Both the position numbers and the translations under genes were made by a program. A DNA stretch of 6,132 bases. Origin: Candidatus Omnitrophota bacterium (GTDB taxonomy: Bacteria > Verrucomicrobiota > Verrucomicrobiia > Limisphaerales > UBA1319). The stretch lies in contig JAMCZD010000489.1 of the NCBI GenBank assembly GCA_023473405.1, positions 1-6,132 on the forward strand. Direction: 5' to 3'. Shown piece by piece: positions 4,927 through 6,132 of the stretch (positions within the stretch are counted from its first letter, which is position 1; every line of letters begins with the position of its first letter). The notes below the pieces were generated by a model, which ran no database searches, had not been told where the DNA came from, and worked only from the letters and a program-made list of their open reading frames with translations.

Positions 4927-6132
4927 ATGATGAATGACGTGGATCAACGGATTTTGAATTTGCTGGGGGGCAAAGATTACGTTCCGGCGAATGTGCCGGA
5001 ACTCCTCCGGCTGCTGCGCCTGCCGCCCTCGCGCCAGCAGGAGTTGCAGCGCGTGCTGCGCGAACTGGAACAGGCAGGGCAGATCGCGCGCCTCAAAGGC
5101 AATCGTTACATCCAATCGCGCGAGGCGGATCTCATTCCCGGCCGGATTCGCATGAACCGCCAGGGCAATGGCTTTCTGCAACCGGACGATACCGGCATCA
5201 AGGAGATTGCGATACCGCAGAGCGCGACTGGCACAGCCTTGCACGAGGACCGCGTGCTCGTGCGGCGCGATGTCCGGCCCAAAGGTTTGCGCCACGCTGA
5301 TATCGACCCGGGCACCGGCACGGTGGTTCGCATTCTGGAACGGCGGCGCACGCGGATCGTCGGCACGCTGCAACGCAGCCGGCAGTTTCTCTATGTCATT
5401 CCCGACGATCCGCGCATCCCCCACGACCTTTACGTCCCGGAGCCGCGCGACATGGGGCGGTCCGCGCGCCTTGGCGACAAGGTGGTGGTCGAGTTGCACG
5501 AATGGGAATCGCGTCACACGAATCCCGAAGGCGAGATCGTGGAGGTCCTCGGCGCGCCCGACGCGGAAGGCGTGGACATGCTCTCCGTGCTGCGCCAATA
5601 CGGCATGCCGTTGCATTTCCCCAAACCCGCCCTGCACGAAGCCAATGCCATCGGCACGACGGTTCACGCGCGCGAGCTGGCAGGCCGGGTGGATTGCCGC
5701 CGCCACAGGATCATCACGATTGATCCCAGCGACGCGAAGGACTTCGACGACGCGATCTGTCTGGAACGAGCCGGGCAGGACCGATGGCGGCTGTGGGTCC
5801 ACATCGCGGACGTGTCGCATTATGTGAAGCCCGGCACTGCGCTTGACACCGAGGCGCGCCGGCGCGGCAACTCAACCTACCTCGTGGACCGCGTCATCCC
5901 GATGCTCCCCGAGGCGTTGAGCAACGAACTCTGCTCGCTCAAGCCGGGCGTGGACCGTCTGACCAAGTGCGTTGAGATTCTCGCGTCGAATGAAGGGCGG
6001 GTGCTGCACGCGAAGTTCTATTCCGCCGTCATCCATTCGCAGCGGCGCTTCACCTATCAAGAGGCGCTGGCGATTCTTCAGCGCAGACCGGCGTCCGATC
6101 CCATCAAGCAGATGCTGCATCAGGCGCATGAA
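4927..6132 (+). CDS. rnr: Ribonuclease R, 5' part, runs off the right edge
   Basis: RNase R is a processive 3'-to-5' exoribonuclease of the RNase II/RNB family that degrades structured mRNA and rRNA and takes part in quality control and trans-translation. The 402 residues seen comprise an N-terminal winged helix (about 1-65, DVDQRILNLL to NRYIQS), a first cold-shock/OB domain (about 68-130, with PGRIRMNRQGNGFLQPDD), a second OB domain (about 139-210, RRRTRIVGTL to DKVVVEL) and the start of the catalytic RNB domain. The signature TIDPSDAKDFDDAI holds the four metal-binding acids, D266, D272, D274 and D275, equivalent to D201, D207, D209 and D210 of E. coli RNase II. ADVSHYV with Y299, and RRGNSTYLVDRVIPMLP (312-328), are also typical. 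The winged helix marks RNase R rather than RNase II. Full length is usually 700-800 residues, so about half is missing beyond the window. No internal frameshift was seen. Confidence 0.93.
   Translation, partial: MMNDVDQRILNLLGGKDYVPANVPELLRLLRLPPSRQQELQRVLRELEQAGQIARLKGNRYIQSREADLIPGRIRMNRQGNGFLQPDDTGIKEIAIPQSATGTALHEDRVLVRRDVRPKGLRHADIDPGTGTVVRILERRRTRIVGTLQRSRQFLYVIPDDPRIPHDLYVPEPRDMGRSARLGDKVVVELHEWESRHTNPEGEIVEVLGAPDAEGVDMLSVLRQYGMPLHFPKPALHEANAIGTTVHARELAGRVDCRRHRIITIDPSDAKDFDDAICLERAGQDRWRLWVHIADVSHYVKPGTALDTEARRRGNSTYLVDRVIPMLPEALSNELCSLKPGVDRLTKCVEILASNEGRVLHAKFYSAVIHSQRRFTYQEALAILQRRPASDPIKQMLHQAHE

Noticed and set aside
4896..4937. A 13-codon frame with ATG overlapping the prfC remnant stop (TGATG)
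   Set aside because: It is very short, overlaps the rnr ribosome binding site and start, and is likely to be chance.
4561..5820. A 419-codon open frame on the minus strand opposite the prfC remnant and rnr
   Set aside because: It lies opposite a clear RNase R gene, its sequence is rich in Arg, His and Ala as expected from antisense reading of GC-rich DNA, and it shows no recognisable domain.

Overview
This 6.1 kb window looks like a chromosomal piece of a Verrucomicrobiota bacterium, possibly of the Limisphaerales/Pedosphaera type. That placement is an inference. It rests on GC-rich coding, secreted proteins with no clear Shine-Dalgarno site, a secreted protein ending in the short C-terminal module with a final FFRL that I associate with that group, and glycoside hydrolases aimed at animal or plant glycans. 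All genes that I can support lie on the + strand.

Layout. (a) Positions 1-453 hold the 3' part of a GH89 alpha-N-acetylglucosaminidase gene that enters from the left. Its homology stops abruptly near 405, just after the acid/base glutamate, so it is broken. (b) Positions 405-650 hold an unrecognised, coding-like stretch in another frame, then about 90 bp of intergenic DNA. (c) Positions 741-2615 hold a complete, exported GH120 beta-xylosidase with a right-handed beta-helix and its catalytic acids in place. (d) Positions 2616-2823 are intergenic and contain a terminator-like hairpin. (e) Positions 2824-4290 hold a secreted protein of 488 residues: a lectin/glucanase-like beta-sandwich, a second beta-rich domain and the C-terminal FFRL module. 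(f) Positions 4291-4737 have no gene but carry two candidate sigma70-type promoters, phased A-tracts and a hairpin-rich leader with two mutually exclusive stems. (g) Positions 4738-4896 hold a 52-codon remnant of peptide chain release factor 3 (prfC) with its GTP-binding P-loop intact. (h) From 4927 to the right edge runs ribonuclease R (rnr), cut by the window inside its catalytic RNB domain.

How the parts may work together. The left half is an accessory glycan-degradation region: GH89 (now broken), GH120 and a secreted beta-sandwich protein that could bind polysaccharide. The right half is a housekeeping RNA-decay gene. It appears to have acquired, or to sit behind, the promoter, leader and first 38 codons of a release-factor gene. 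The two truncated genes on either side of two intact secreted genes suggest that this segment has been rearranged. The most unusual parts are the prfC remnant in the rnr leader and the possible RNA switch just upstream of it. No CRISPR array, tRNA, rRNA or insertion sequence was seen.
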